Assembly (NCBI GenBank): GCA_021808035.1
Contig: JAKBCG010000011.1
Location: 1 to 17,843, forward strand
Length of the DNA stretch: 17,843 nucleotides
Source: Pseudomonadota bacterium
Lineage (GTDB): Bacteria; Pseudomonadota; Gammaproteobacteria; Steroidobacterales; Steroidobacteraceae
Direction of reading: 5' to 3'
Shown: positions 6,789 through 15,098 of the stretch, one piece after another
Layout of the letters: each line of letters starts with the position of its first letter
How positions within the stretch are numbered: the stretch's first letter is position 1
Made by a program: the position numbers and the translations under genes
The notes under the pieces: model-generated
The model's input: only the letters and a program-made list of their open reading frames with translations
Told to the model about the DNA's origin: nothing
Databases searched by the model: none

Positions 6789-6808
6789 CTCCGCGCTCGA
6801 CGCGCGCC

Positions 6809-7714
6809 TCAGGGCTCGGTCGCGGCGGGCGCCGTCGATTCCTCGCGACGTTCCGCGCGCGCGTCGAGCGCGCGGATGAATCGATCGATTTCCGGCAGCA
6901 CCGGCGCGCGGGCGCGCGCCGGCAGGCTGAGCGCGGCGACCGTGTCGGCATGCCGCAGTCCAGGCAGGATCCGCAAGGTCACGTCGACCCCGCGGGCCTG
7001 CAGCGCGGCCGCCAGGTTGCGCGAATTCTTCGGCCAGACCGTCTCGTCGGCGCCGCCATGGACGAGCAGCATCGGCGGGGCGCCGGGATGCGCGAAGTGG
7101 ATCGCCTGCGAGGCCGGCAACGCGTCCTGCGGACCGAAGATGTCCACGAGATCGGCTTCGACGAGCGGCAGGAAATCGTATGGACCGGACAACCCGATCA
7201 CGCCGGCGATCCGTGGACGTTCCCGCCCCGCGGCCGCGAAGTGCCGGGCGTCGAGCGCGACCAGCGCTGCGAGCTGCGCGCCGGCCGAATGCCCCATCAG
7301 CACGAGTCGGTCCGGATCGTGGAATTCCCGGGCATACGCAGCCGCCCAGGACGCGGCGAGGGCGGCGTCCTGCATGAAGCCCGCCATCCGGACCTGCGGA
7401 TACAGGCGGTAGTTCGGAACGACCGCGACGCAGCCGATCCCGGCAAGCGCGGCGCCGACGAACCGGTAATCGCGCTTGTCACCGTTCGACCAGCGACCGC
7501 CGTGCCAGAACACGACCACCGGACGCGGCGCCGCGGGCACCGCATCCGGCACGTACACGTCCATGCGCTGACGAGGATCGAGGCCGTAGGGCACGTCGCG
7601 CCGACGCGTGTATGCACCGAGAACCGCCGGCAGGTTCGCCGCCGCGAACGCCGCGCGGGAACCGACCGCCTCGGCGAGGCTGGCGATTCGTTGCAACCAG
7701 GTCCACGGACCCAT
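6809..7714 (-). CDS. Alpha/beta-hydrolase, esterase-like (BD-FAE / carboxylesterase type)
   Basis: The 301-residue product has the oxyanion-hole motif HGGRWSNGDK at 71-80, the nucleophile elbow GHSAG with Ser143, and candidate acid and base Asp223 (GGADET) and His255 (GLRHAD), so a full catalytic triad is visible. The pattern resembles small carboxylesterases and kynurenine formamidase-like enzymes; the substrate is unknown. A short hydrophobic stretch lies near the start but no clear signal peptide, so it is probably cytoplasmic. The ATG at 7714 was chosen; a GTG at 7729-7727 overlaps the stop of the preceding gene (GTGA) and would add five residues, which is an equally good coupled start. 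The frame stays open further upstream but there it reads through the real HExxH gene. It is the last gene of the minus-strand cluster and converges on the dehydrogenase with 20 bases between. Confidence 0.85.
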   Translation of the reverse strand: MGPWTWLQRIASLAEAVGSRAAFAAANLPAVLGAYTRRRDVPYGLDPRQRMDVYVPDAVPAAPRPVVVFWHGGRWSNGDKRDYRFVGAALAGIGCVAVVPNYRLYPQVRMAGFMQDAALAASWAAAYAREFHDPDRLVLMGHSAGAQLAALVALDARHFAAAGRERPRIAGVIGLSGPYDFLPLVEADLVDIFGPQDALPASQAIHFAHPGAPPMLLVHGGADETVWPKNSRNLAAALQARGVDVTLRILPGLRHADTVAALSLPARARAPVLPEIDRFIRALDARAERREESTAPAATEP

Positions 7715-7725
7715 CGCGGCGCCGC

Positions 7726-8226
7726 TCACCGGCAGCGGAAGGTCGGTCGACCGCCGGGCTCGAGAAGCCCCCAATCGACCAGCGTCCGATGCGCGTCGGC
7801 GGCGTCCTCGGTGAACCAGGCGGACGCGCTGCCAAGCCGGAAGGTGTAGCCCCAGGCGTCCATGTCCCGGAGCATCCGGGCCCGCCCGACCTCCGGGACG
7901 TGGTCGGCGAGCGCGATCTGCAGATAGCAGACCGCGTTCTCCTCGGCGAAATCGCCGCCCGCGTCGGTGTCGAGACCGGTTCGCCGCTCTGCGGTCATGC
8001 ACACGTAGTGGCAAGCCTCGTGCAGCACCGAATGCACCGGCGTATCCGCTCGCACGTAGAGACGATCGCCGATCAGTCCGGCCTCCGGTTCACCCCAGTA
8101 GGAGCCGGGGATCGACTCGCCGAGCGCGACGCGCTCGATCTGCAATCCGTAGCGCGCGAGGAGCACGGCGAGACCGACCGGATCGAGTTCGCCGAAGGAT
8201 CGCACACCGGCGCCGGCCGCGGGCAT
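7726..8226 (-). CDS. Predicted zinc-metallopeptidase-like protein with HExxH motif
   Basis: I do not recognise a named family with certainty. The 166-residue product has HEACH at 69-73, a classic HExxH zinc site, inside VHSVLHEACHYVCM, and a downstream FAEENAVCYLQ block (93-103) whose Glu95 or Glu96 could supply the third ligand, as in gluzincins. It is soluble, with no signal peptide or membrane segment. The ATG at 8226 lies two bases after the lptE stop, which suggests translational coupling, and its own stop overlaps or abuts the start of the hydrolase gene. Sequences such as EAGLIGDRLYVRADTPVHSV before the motif suggest a compact peptidase fold. Whether it cleaves peptides is an inference; it could be a non-peptidase metal protein. 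Its place behind lptE, where holA is often found, is notable. Confidence 0.7.
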   Translation of the reverse strand: MPAAGAGVRSFGELDPVGLAVLLARYGLQIERVALGESIPGSYWGEPEAGLIGDRLYVRADTPVHSVLHEACHYVCMTAERRTGLDTDAGGDFAEENAVCYLQIALADHVPEVGRARMLRDMDAWGYTFRLGSASAWFTEDAADAHRTLVDWGLLEPGGRPTFRCR

Positions 8227-8228
8227 CC

Positions 8229-8750
8229 CTATTTCAAGCTCGCAATGCGCCGCATCGCGATCGCGGCGAGCTCGCGGGCCATCTGCCGGCGCAGCCGATC
8301 CGCCTCGTGCTGCTTCGCGAGCACCGCCTGCTCCGAGAAGCTGTAGTCCTGCGACAGGCTGATCGTCTGCGGCGCGAGCAGTTCCTTGCCCGCGTGCCGG
8401 ACCGAATAAGTGACCGTGTAGATCAGCAGGTATTCGGTGGGGATGTTGCGCGCGGACACCGACAACACCCGTTGCTCGACCGAATCGCGGCTCACGTCCA
8501 CCGTCGCGGTCGCGGTGGCGTCGCTGTACTCGAGGGTCGCGCCCGCGTCGCGCAACTGCTGGCCGAACATCCGCGCGAAGTCCGAATACGGATCGCTGAA
8601 CGACAGATGGGGACGATCGAGCACGGCGGGCAGCGGCGCGGTGCCGGCCAGTCGGAATCCGCATCCTGCGGCGACCGCGGCGAGCGCGGCGAGCGCGGTC
8701 CAGCGCGATGCCGACCGACGCAGGACGGCGGACCGATCAGACGACCACAT
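8229..8750 (-). CDS. lptE: LPS-assembly lipoprotein LptE
   Basis: The 173-residue product has a lipoprotein signal: basic start, hydrophobic core at 16-28, and lipobox AAGC with Cys30 as the lipidated residue, followed by GFRLAG, the usual start of mature LptE. The rest shows the LptE pattern of strands and a polar C-terminal helix (QHEADRLRRQMARELAAIAMRRI). LptE plugs the LptD beta-barrel in the outer membrane and helps insert lipopolysaccharide into the outer leaflet. Its start overlaps the end of leuS by 14 bases, the standard leuS-lptE arrangement, which also supports the assignment. The next gene begins two bases after its stop. Confidence 0.9.
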   Translation of the reverse strand: MWSSDRSAVLRRSASRWTALAALAAVAAGCGFRLAGTAPLPAVLDRPHLSFSDPYSDFARMFGQQLRDAGATLEYSDATATATVDVSRDSVEQRVLSVSARNIPTEYLLIYTVTYSVRHAGKELLAPQTISLSQDYSFSEQAVLAKQHEADRLRRQMARELAAIAMRRIASLK

Positions 8751-11331
8751 TCACGAGCTTTCCCGGAACGACGACGACCTTGCGGATCGCGGCGTCGCCG
8801 ACGAACCGGCGCACCGCGGGATCGGCGAGCGCCGCCGCCTGCACCGCGTCGGTCGCGGCGCCCGACGGCACCGCGACCCGGCCGCGCAGCTTGCCGTTGA
8901 CCTGCACGACGATCTCGATCATCGACTGCTCGAGCGCCGCGGCGTCGACTTCCGGCCAGCGCTCGTCGATGATCGCGGTCTCGTGACCCAATGCGCGCCA
9001 CAGCGCATGAGCGACGTGCGGGACGATCGGCGAAAGGCACACGACCGCGATCTGCAGCCCCTCCTGCAGCACCGCACGATCCTGCACGGTGCGGGGCTCG
9101 AAACGCCCGAGCGCGTTCATCAGCTCCATGACTGCGGCGATCGCGGTGTTGAAGGTGCGCCGGCGGCCGATGTCGTCGGTGACCTTGGCGAGCGTTTGAT
9201 GGGACAGGCGCCGGATCGTCCGTTGCGCCTCATCGAGTCCCGTCCGTTCGAGCGGCCCGGCAGGCCCGGCCTGGACATGGTCGTGAACCGCCTTCCACAA
9301 CCGCTTGAGGAAGCGGTAGGCGCCCTGCACGCCTTCGTCCGACCACTCGAGCGTCTGCTCCGGTGGTGCGGCGAACATCGTGAACAGCCTCGCGGTATCC
9401 GCACCGTACTCCGCCACGAGCGCCTGCGGATCGACCCCGTTGTTCTTCGACTTCGACATCGTGACGACGCCGCCCGAGATCACCTCACGCCCATCGGCGC
9501 GCAGGACCGCGGTTCGCCGCTTGTCGTGAGGATCGACGCGCATCTCGACGTCGGCGGGATTGAAATACTCGATCCGCCCCGACGCGGGCTTGCGGTAGAA
9601 GACCTCGTTGAGCACCATGCCCTGCGTGAACAGGTTCGTGAACGGCTCCTCGAACGGCACCAGCCCGATGTCGTGCATCACCCGGGTCCAGAACCTCGAG
9701 TACAGCAGGTGCAGGATCGCGTGCTCGATCCCGCCGATGTACTGGTCGACCGGCAACCAGTAGTCGACCCGCGAATCGACCATCGCGGCGGCGTTGTCGT
9801 TGCACGCGTAGCGCAGGAAGTACCACGACGAGTCGACGAACGTGTCCATCGTATCGGTCTCGCGGCGGGCGGGCGCACCGCAGCGTGGGCAGCGGCACGC
9901 GAGGAACGCCTCGTGCTTCGCGAGCGGGTTGCCGCTGCCATCCGGTACGAGGTCCTCCGGGAGCAGCACCGGCAGGTCCGGGTCCGCCACGGGCACCGGC
10001 CCGCAGTCCGCGCACTGCACGATCGGGATCGGACAGCCCCAGTACCGTTGCCTCGAGATCCCCCAGTCGCGCAGCCGCCAAATGGTCCGTCGCTCTCCGA
10101 GCCCGGCCTGCTCCAGATCGGCGGCGATCGCAGCGACCGCCGTTGCGGAGTCCATCCCGTCGTAGCGCCCGGAATCGACGCAGCGGCCGTGCTCCGCGTA
10201 CCACGGCTCCCAGGACTGCGTCGAATAGGGGCGACCACCGACATCGATCACGCGACGGATCGGCAAGCCGTATTTATTCGCGAACTCGAAATCCCGTTCG
10301 TCGTGCGCGGGCACGCCCATCACCGCGCCCTCGCCGTAGCTCATCAGCACGTAATTGCCGACCCAGACCGGAATCGGCTCGCCGCTCAAGGGATGCCGCA
10401 CCGAGAATCCGGTCGGCATCCCTTTCTTCTCCTGCGTCGCGAGTTCCGCCTCGACCGCGGGGCCGCGCTGGCACTCGGCGATGAACGCCGCGAGCGCGGG
10501 GTTGGCCTGCGCGGCGAGCGCCGCGAGCGGGTGCTCGGCCGCGACCGCGCAGAACGTCACGCCCATCAGGGTATCCGCGCGAGTCGTGAACACGCGCAGC
10601 ACGCCTCGGGTGCCGGCGATCTCATACGGGAATCCGACGTTCACGCCTTCGCTGCGGCCGATCCAGTTCGACTGCATCGTGCGGACGCGCTCCGGCCAGC
10701 CCGGCAGGTGCGCGAGCGCCTCGAGCAAGGGCTCCGCGTACCGCGTGATCGCGAGGTAATACATCGGGATCTCGCGCTTCTCGACCAGCGCGCCGGTGCG
10801 CCAGCCACGGCCGTCGATGACCTGCTCATTGGCGAGCACCGTGCGGTCGACCGGATCCCAGTTCACGACCCCGGTCTTGCGGTACGCGATGCCGCGCTCG
10901 AGCATCCGCAGGAACAGCCACTGGTTCCACCGGTAATAGTCCGGACGGCAGGTCGCGATCTCGCGTCTCCAGTCGATCGCGAGACCCAGGGACTTGAGCT
11001 GTCCCCGCATCGTCGCGATGTTGTCGTACGTCCACTTCGCCGGCGGCACGCCGTTCGCGATCGCCGCGTTCTCTGCGGGCAGACCGAACGCATCCCAACC
11101 CATCGGTTGCAGCACATTGCGGCCTTGCATCCGCATGAAGCGGGCGAGCACGTCGCCGATCGTGTAGTTGCGGACATGGCCCATGTGGCACCGGCCGCTC
11201 GGGTAGGGGAACATCGACAAGCAGTAGTACTTCTCGCGGGACCGGTCCTCGGTGGCCGCGAAGGAGCGTCGTTCATCCCAGTATCGCTGCGCCTCGGCCT
11301 CGACCGTGGCCGGTTCGTATCGTTCTTGCAT
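8737..11331 (-). CDS. leuS: Leucyl-tRNA synthetase
   Basis: The 864-residue enzyme charges tRNA-Leu with leucine in the cytoplasm. The class I HIGH motif appears as HMGH at 49-52 after YPSGRC, and the KMSKS loop as MSKSKNN at 625-631. The CP1 editing domain is present, with FTTRADTLMGVT at 248-259 and the catalytic-aspartate block GVPAHDERD at 339-347. A zinc-finger insert has CxxC pairs at 440/443 and 481/484, followed by RETDTMDTFVDSSWYF. The C-terminal anticodon-binding and tail domains are complete, ending with KLVNVVV. Length is normal for bacterial LeuRS. The ATG at 11331 is the only good start; the upstream ribosome site is weak. It lies 46 bases after the corC stop and overlaps lptE. 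Confidence 0.98.
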   Translation of the reverse strand: MQERYEPATVEAEAQRYWDERRSFAATEDRSREKYYCLSMFPYPSGRCHMGHVRNYTIGDVLARFMRMQGRNVLQPMGWDAFGLPAENAAIANGVPPAKWTYDNIATMRGQLKSLGLAIDWRREIATCRPDYYRWNQWLFLRMLERGIAYRKTGVVNWDPVDRTVLANEQVIDGRGWRTGALVEKREIPMYYLAITRYAEPLLEALAHLPGWPERVRTMQSNWIGRSEGVNVGFPYEIAGTRGVLRVFTTRADTLMGVTFCAVAAEHPLAALAAQANPALAAFIAECQRGPAVEAELATQEKKGMPTGFSVRHPLSGEPIPVWVGNYVLMSYGEGAVMGVPAHDERDFEFANKYGLPIRRVIDVGGRPYSTQSWEPWYAEHGRCVDSGRYDGMDSATAVAAIAADLEQAGLGERRTIWRLRDWGISRQRYWGCPIPIVQCADCGPVPVADPDLPVLLPEDLVPDGSGNPLAKHEAFLACRCPRCGAPARRETDTMDTFVDSSWYFLRYACNDNAAAMVDSRVDYWLPVDQYIGGIEHAILHLLYSRFWTRVMHDIGLVPFEEPFTNLFTQGMVLNEVFYRKPASGRIEYFNPADVEMRVDPHDKRRTAVLRADGREVISGGVVTMSKSKNNGVDPQALVAEYGADTARLFTMFAAPPEQTLEWSDEGVQGAYRFLKRLWKAVHDHVQAGPAGPLERTGLDEAQRTIRRLSHQTLAKVTDDIGRRRTFNTAIAAVMELMNALGRFEPRTVQDRAVLQEGLQIAVVCLSPIVPHVAHALWRALGHETAIIDERWPEVDAAALEQSMIEIVVQVNGKLRGRVAVPSGAATDAVQAAALADPAVRRFVGDAAIRKVVVVPGKLVNVVV

Positions 11332-11377
11332 GATGGCCGGTGAGAATACCCGAGATCGGCGCGAGCCGCGATCGGAC

Positions 11378-12250
11378 CTAACCGGGGGCGCCGCGACCCT
11401 CCTCCGGCGGCGGCACGTGGTCGGTCGGGGTCGCGACGCGCAGCATCTCGATCCGGCGCCGGTCGACGCTCAGCACCCGGAACTCCAACTCGCCGACCCG
11501 CGCGCTCTCTCCGCGGCGCGGCAGCCGGCCGAATTGCCTCATCAGCAGACCGCCGATGGTGTCGAAGTCTTCGTCGGAGAATCCGGTGCCGAAATATCGA
11601 TTGAACTCGTCGATCGGCGTCAACGCGCGCACCGAGAATTCCCGCGGCCCTTCCCGGCGTATCGGTTGATCGTCCTCGATGTCGTGCTCGTCGTCGATCT
11701 CCCCGACGATCTGCTCGATCACGTCCTCGATCGTCACGAGACCGGACACGCCGCCGTATTCGTCGACGACGATCGCGATGTGGTTGTGGCTTCGGCGAAA
11801 TTCCTTCAGCAGCACGTTGACCCGTTTGCTCTCAGGGACGAACACCGCCGGCCGCATGTATTCGCGGATCGCGAACTCCTCGGCGCCGGCGATCTGCAGG
11901 CGCAACAGGTCCTTCGCGAGGAGGATCCCGACGATCTCGTCACGGTCCTCGCCGATCACCGGAAAACGCGAATGACCCGAGTCGACGACGTGCGCGACGA
12001 TGCGCTCGGGCGATTCGTCGTGCTCGACGAACACGATCTGCGAGCGCGGAACCATGATGTCCCGTACCTGTGTGTCGGCGACCGACAGCACGCCCTCGAG
12101 CATCGCGAGCGCGTCGCCGTCGAACAAGCCGCGGTCGCTCGCGGCGCGCAGCGCCTCGATCAGTTCTGCGAGATCGCGGGGTTCACCCGCCATCGACTTG
12201 GTGATTCGTTTGAGCCAGCGGCCAGTGCCGCCGTGTGACTGCTCGGACAT
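11378..12250 (-). CDS. corC: CorC/HlyC family CBS-domain protein
   Basis: The 290-residue soluble protein has a short N-terminal helix region, two CBS domains (about 67-125, opening VRDIMVPRSQI, and 132-188, holding IAIVVDEYGGVSGLVTIEDVIEQIVGEI in part), and a C-terminal CorC_HlyC domain (about 205-275). This matches CorC, a nucleotide-binding partner linked to magnesium and cobalt efflux in enterobacteria, although its molecular role is not settled. There is no DUF21 membrane domain, so it is the short soluble form. It starts 20 bases after ybeY. In many proteobacteria lnt follows corC; here leuS follows directly. Confidence 0.92.
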   Translation of the reverse strand: MSEQSHGGTGRWLKRITKSMAGEPRDLAELIEALRAASDRGLFDGDALAMLEGVLSVADTQVRDIMVPRSQIVFVEHDESPERIVAHVVDSGHSRFPVIGEDRDEIVGILLAKDLLRLQIAGAEEFAIREYMRPAVFVPESKRVNVLLKEFRRSHNHIAIVVDEYGGVSGLVTIEDVIEQIVGEIDDEHDIEDDQPIRREGPREFSVRALTPIDEFNRYFGTGFSDEDFDTIGGLLMRQFGRLPRRGESARVGELEFRVLSVDRRRIEMLRVATPTDHVPPPEEGRGAPG

Positions 12251-12270
12251 CGCCTCGCCAGCATACTCGA

Positions 12271-12762
12271 TCAGCGATACGGATCGGAAAAGCCAATGCG
12301 ATCAAGAATTTGGACTTCCCTCGCGGTCATTCGGCGCGCGTCGCGGTCGCGTTCGTGGTCGAACCCGCGCAGGTGCAGGACGCCGTGTACCGTGAGGTGG
12401 GCCCAGTGGGCACGGATCGGGCGACGGGCGGCGCGCGCTTCCTGCGCGACGAGCGGCGCACAGATCACGAGTTCGCCGAGATCCCAGCGCTCGTCCGGCG
12501 TGCGGCCGGCACCGACGAACGACAGCACGTTGGTCGGTTTCGGCTTGCCACGGTAATGCTCGTTCAAGCGGCGGCTCGCGACGCTGCCGACGACGCGGAT
12601 CGACAGGTCGATCGGCGGCCCAGCCGCGGGAAGCGCCGCCACCGCCCAGCGCACGAAATCCGCCCGCTGCGGGACCCACGGACGGCGTGCCGCGTAGCTC
12701 ACCGCGAGCGCGAACCGGCGTTCACTCGGGTTCGGATCTCGGCGCTGTCGCACTCGATTCAT
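12271..12762 (-). CDS. ybeY: Endoribonuclease YbeY (rRNA maturation factor)
   Basis: The 163-residue protein ends with the family zinc motif HGVLHLRGFDH (126-136), giving the three metal-binding histidines 126, 130 and 136, and has the upstream block NEHYRGKPKPTNVLSF at 67-82. YbeY is a single-strand-specific endoribonuclease involved in 16S rRNA 3'-end maturation and ribosome quality control. The ATG at 12762 overlaps the phoH end by 41 bases; the first beta strand (FALAVSYA, 17-24) needs a start no later than about here, so the overlap is likely real. Neighbours phoH and corC are its usual partners. Confidence 0.94.
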   Translation of the reverse strand: MNRVRQRRDPNPSERRFALAVSYAARRPWVPQRADFVRWAVAALPAAGPPIDLSIRVVGSVASRRLNEHYRGKPKPTNVLSFVGAGRTPDERWDLGELVICAPLVAQEARAARRPIRAHWAHLTVHGVLHLRGFDHERDRDARRMTAREVQILDRIGFSDPYR

Positions 12763-13714
12763 ACGCCTGGACGATACGTTGTACCAAGGGATGGCGGACC
12801 ACGTCGCGCGAACTGAACATCGTGAATGCGATCCCTTGCACGTCGCGCAGGATGTCGATCACGGTCCGCAGCCCCGACTGCTTCGCGATCGGCAGATCGG
12901 TCTGGGTGATGTCGCCGGTCACGACCGCCTTCGAACCGAAGCCGATGCGGGTCAGGAACATCTTCATCTGCTCGTTGGTGGTGTTCTGCGCCTCGTCGAG
13001 GATCACGAACGAGTCATTGAGACTCCGTCCGCGCATGAACGCGAGCGGTGCGACCTCGATCACGTTGCGCTCGATCAGCTTCGCGACGCGCTCGAATCCC
13101 ATCATTTCATACAGCGCGTCGTACATCGGGCGCAGGTACGGGTCGACCTTCTGGGTCAGGTCGCCGGGGAGGAAACCGAGACGCTCGCCGGCCTCGACCG
13201 CCGGCCGGACGAGCACGATCCGGCGGACGCGCTCGTCGTGGAGCGCTTCGACCGCGCAGGCGACCGCGAGGTAGGTCTTGCCGGTGCCCGCGGGTCCGAT
13301 GCCGAACGTCAGATCATGGGTGCGCACGTTGTGCAGATAGTCGAGCTGGTTACGCCCGCGGGCGCGCACGGCGCCGCGTGCGGTGCGCACTTTCAGCTCG
13401 CCCGGCGACGGCATCGCACCGCTCGACGGATGCTCCTCGTCCATCGCGAGTTCTTGCAGGGCCATGTGCACTCGCTCCGGGTCGACCGGCTCGCGTTGCG
13501 AACGCTCGTACAGCGTGCGCAGCACCGCCTCGGCGCGCCGTGCCGCCGGTTCCCCGCCGGCGATCTGGAACCGGTTGGCCCGACGCCGGATCTCCACGGC
13601 GAGGCGGCGTTCGATCTCGTGCAGGTGGGCATCGAGCGGGCCGCACAGCTCGGCGAGCCGGACGTTGTCCGACGGCTCGAGGATCACCTCGTGCATTGAC
13701 GGATCGGAACTCAT
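12722..13714 (-). CDS. ybeZ: PhoH-like ATPase (YbeZ)
   Basis: The 330-residue protein has an N-terminal KH-like region and a PhoH ATPase domain from about residue 120. The Walker A motif GPAGTGKT is at 140-147 and the Walker B motif VILDEAQN at 237-244; VVTGDITQTDLP at 264-275 is the usual sensor region. Family members are cytoplasmic nucleotide-binding proteins thought to work with YbeY in RNA processing. The frame is open far upstream, but the ATG at 13714 is chosen because it overlaps the miaB stop (ATGA at 13714-13711) and gives the family length. An internal ATG seven codons in would also be possible. Confidence 0.94.
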   Translation of the reverse strand: MSSDPSMHEVILEPSDNVRLAELCGPLDAHLHEIERRLAVEIRRRANRFQIAGGEPAARRAEAVLRTLYERSQREPVDPERVHMALQELAMDEEHPSSGAMPSPGELKVRTARGAVRARGRNQLDYLHNVRTHDLTFGIGPAGTGKTYLAVACAVEALHDERVRRIVLVRPAVEAGERLGFLPGDLTQKVDPYLRPMYDALYEMMGFERVAKLIERNVIEVAPLAFMRGRSLNDSFVILDEAQNTTNEQMKMFLTRIGFGSKAVVTGDITQTDLPIAKQSGLRTVIDILRDVQGIAFTMFSSRDVVRHPLVQRIVQAYESSATAPRSEPE

Positions 13715-15060
13715 GGCGCCGGATCGGCGACGAGCCGGCCGCGGAGGGAATTCGGCAATGCGTCGGTGATTTCGACATCGACGAAGCGGTCGATCAACGC
13801 GCTCGCGCGGCCCGGCGGTGGATCGAAGTTCACCCAGCGGTTGTTGTCGGTGCGACCCGCCAGTTGCCGGGCGTCCCGCTTGGACGGGCGCTCGACGAGC
13901 ACCCGCTGCCGGGTGCCGACCATCCGCGCCGAGATCGCATAGGCTTGTTCGGACAATCGATGCTGCAATGCGATCAGGCGCCGCTGCTTGACCTCCACCG
14001 GCACCTCGTCCGGCAGCGCGGCCGCCGGCGTCCCGGGCCGTCGGCTGTAGAGGAAGCTGAAGCTCTGGTCGAATCCCGCATCCGCGACGAGTTGCATCGT
14101 GGCGTCGAAATCCGCGTCCGTCTCCCCGGGAAAGCCGACGATGAGGTCCGTGGAGATGCTGATATCGGGACGGACCGAGCGAAGCTTGCGGAGCTTCTGC
14201 TTGTATTCCAGCACCGTGTGACCGCGTTTCATCGCCGCCAGGATCCGATCCGAACCGCTCTGGACCGGGAGATGCAACGCCTGGGTGAGCTTCGGCACGT
14301 TCGCGTACGCCTCGATCAGGCTGTCGTCGAAATCCAGCGGATGGGACGTCGTGAACCGGATCCGCTTGATGCCATCGATCGCCGCGACGTAGTGGATCAG
14401 CGTCGCCAGATCGGTCTCGGCGCCGTCCGCGGCGATTCCGCGGTAGGCATTGACGTTCTGCCCGAGCAAGGTGACTTCGCGAACCCCTTGCTCCGCGAGA
14501 CGCGACACCTCGGCGACGACCTGGTCGAACGGCCGGCTGATCTCCTCGCCGCGCGTGTAGGGAACGACGCAGAAGCTGCAATATTTGCTGCAACCCTCCA
14601 TGATCGAGACGAATGCGGTCGCGCGCTCGGCGCGCGGTTCGGGCAGGCGGTCGAACTTCTCGATCTCCGGGAAGCTCACGTCGATCTCGGCCCGGCCGCT
14701 GCGCTTCACGCGGCGGATCATCTCGGGAAGCCGGTGCAGCGTCTGCGGCCCGAACACCACGTCGACGAACGGTGCGCGCGCGATGATCCCCTCACCCTCC
14801 TGGCTCGCGACGCAGCCACCGACACCGATGATGAGCTGCGGCCGCTCCTGCTTCATCAACCGCCACTCGCCGAGCAGCGAGAAAACCTTCTCCTGCGCCT
14901 TCTCGCGCACGGAACAAGTATTGACGAGCAGCACGTCCGCCGCAGCCGGATCCTCGGTGATGCGCATGCCTTCGGCGGCCAGGAGTACGTCCCGCATCTT
15001 GTCGGAGTCGTACTCGTTCATCTGGCAACCGAAGGTCTTTATGTAGAGGAGTCCCGGCAT
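13711..15060 (-). CDS. miaB: tRNA-2-methylthio-N6-dimethylallyladenosine synthase MiaB
   Basis: The 449-residue enzyme adds a methylthio group to i6A37 in tRNA. It has an N-terminal MTTase domain with cluster-binding Cys12 (TFGCQMNEYDSDKM), Cys49 (NTCSVREKAQ) and Cys83 (GGCVASQEG). The radical-SAM domain carries GCSKYCSFC with Cys157, Cys161 and Cys164, and a C-terminal TRAM domain covers about 375-440. Both [4Fe-4S] clusters are therefore encoded. The frame reads upstream to 15249, but the ATG at 15060 (MPGLLYIKTFGC) is the family start; the longer form would overlap the divergent def gene. No good Shine-Dalgarno is visible. It heads the minus-strand cluster and is 38 bases from def. Confidence 0.97.
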   Translation of the reverse strand: MPGLLYIKTFGCQMNEYDSDKMRDVLLAAEGMRITEDPAAADVLLVNTCSVREKAQEKVFSLLGEWRLMKQERPQLIIGVGGCVASQEGEGIIARAPFVDVVFGPQTLHRLPEMIRRVKRSGRAEIDVSFPEIEKFDRLPEPRAERATAFVSIMEGCSKYCSFCVVPYTRGEEISRPFDQVVAEVSRLAEQGVREVTLLGQNVNAYRGIAADGAETDLATLIHYVAAIDGIKRIRFTTSHPLDFDDSLIEAYANVPKLTQALHLPVQSGSDRILAAMKRGHTVLEYKQKLRKLRSVRPDISISTDLIVGFPGETDADFDATMQLVADAGFDQSFSFLYSRRPGTPAAALPDEVPVEVKQRRLIALQHRLSEQAYAISARMVGTRQRVLVERPSKRDARQLAGRTDNNRWVNFDPPPGRASALIDRFVDVEITDALPNSLRGRLVADPAP

Positions 15061-15098
15061 AGGCTGGTCGCGAAAAGGTCGATAAGATACCCGCAACC
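15061..15098. promoter_or_regulatory. Short divergent promoter region between miaB and def
   Basis: The 38-base gap holds an A/T-rich patch at 15083-15089 that reads TAAGAT on the plus strand and TATCTT on the minus strand, each matching four of six -10 positions. If used for def, transcription would start about four bases before its ATG. No -35 box is clear on either side and no Shine-Dalgarno precedes either start codon. Confidence 0.3.

Noticed and set aside
6789..6808. Possible terminator between the dehydrogenase and hydrolase genes
   Set aside because: The 20-base gap has no stable hairpin with a T-run; the G/C-rich repeats around it are inside coding sequence.
7715..8014. Upstream extension of the hydrolase gene by up to 100 codons
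   Set aside because: The extra residues are Arg-rich and overlap the HExxH gene in another frame; the hydrolase fold begins after 7714, with a possible GTG at 7729 as the only plausible alternative.
8681..8700. Short tandem GCGGCGAGC repeat
   Set aside because: It lies in the lptE signal peptide and simply encodes its Ala/Leu-rich core.
8437..11343. 968-codon open frame on the plus strand, antisense to leuS
   Set aside because: It mirrors the unmistakable leuS gene; its product is rich in Arg, His and Asp with no domain pattern. Long antisense frames are common in high-GC DNA because stop codons are rare in that phase.
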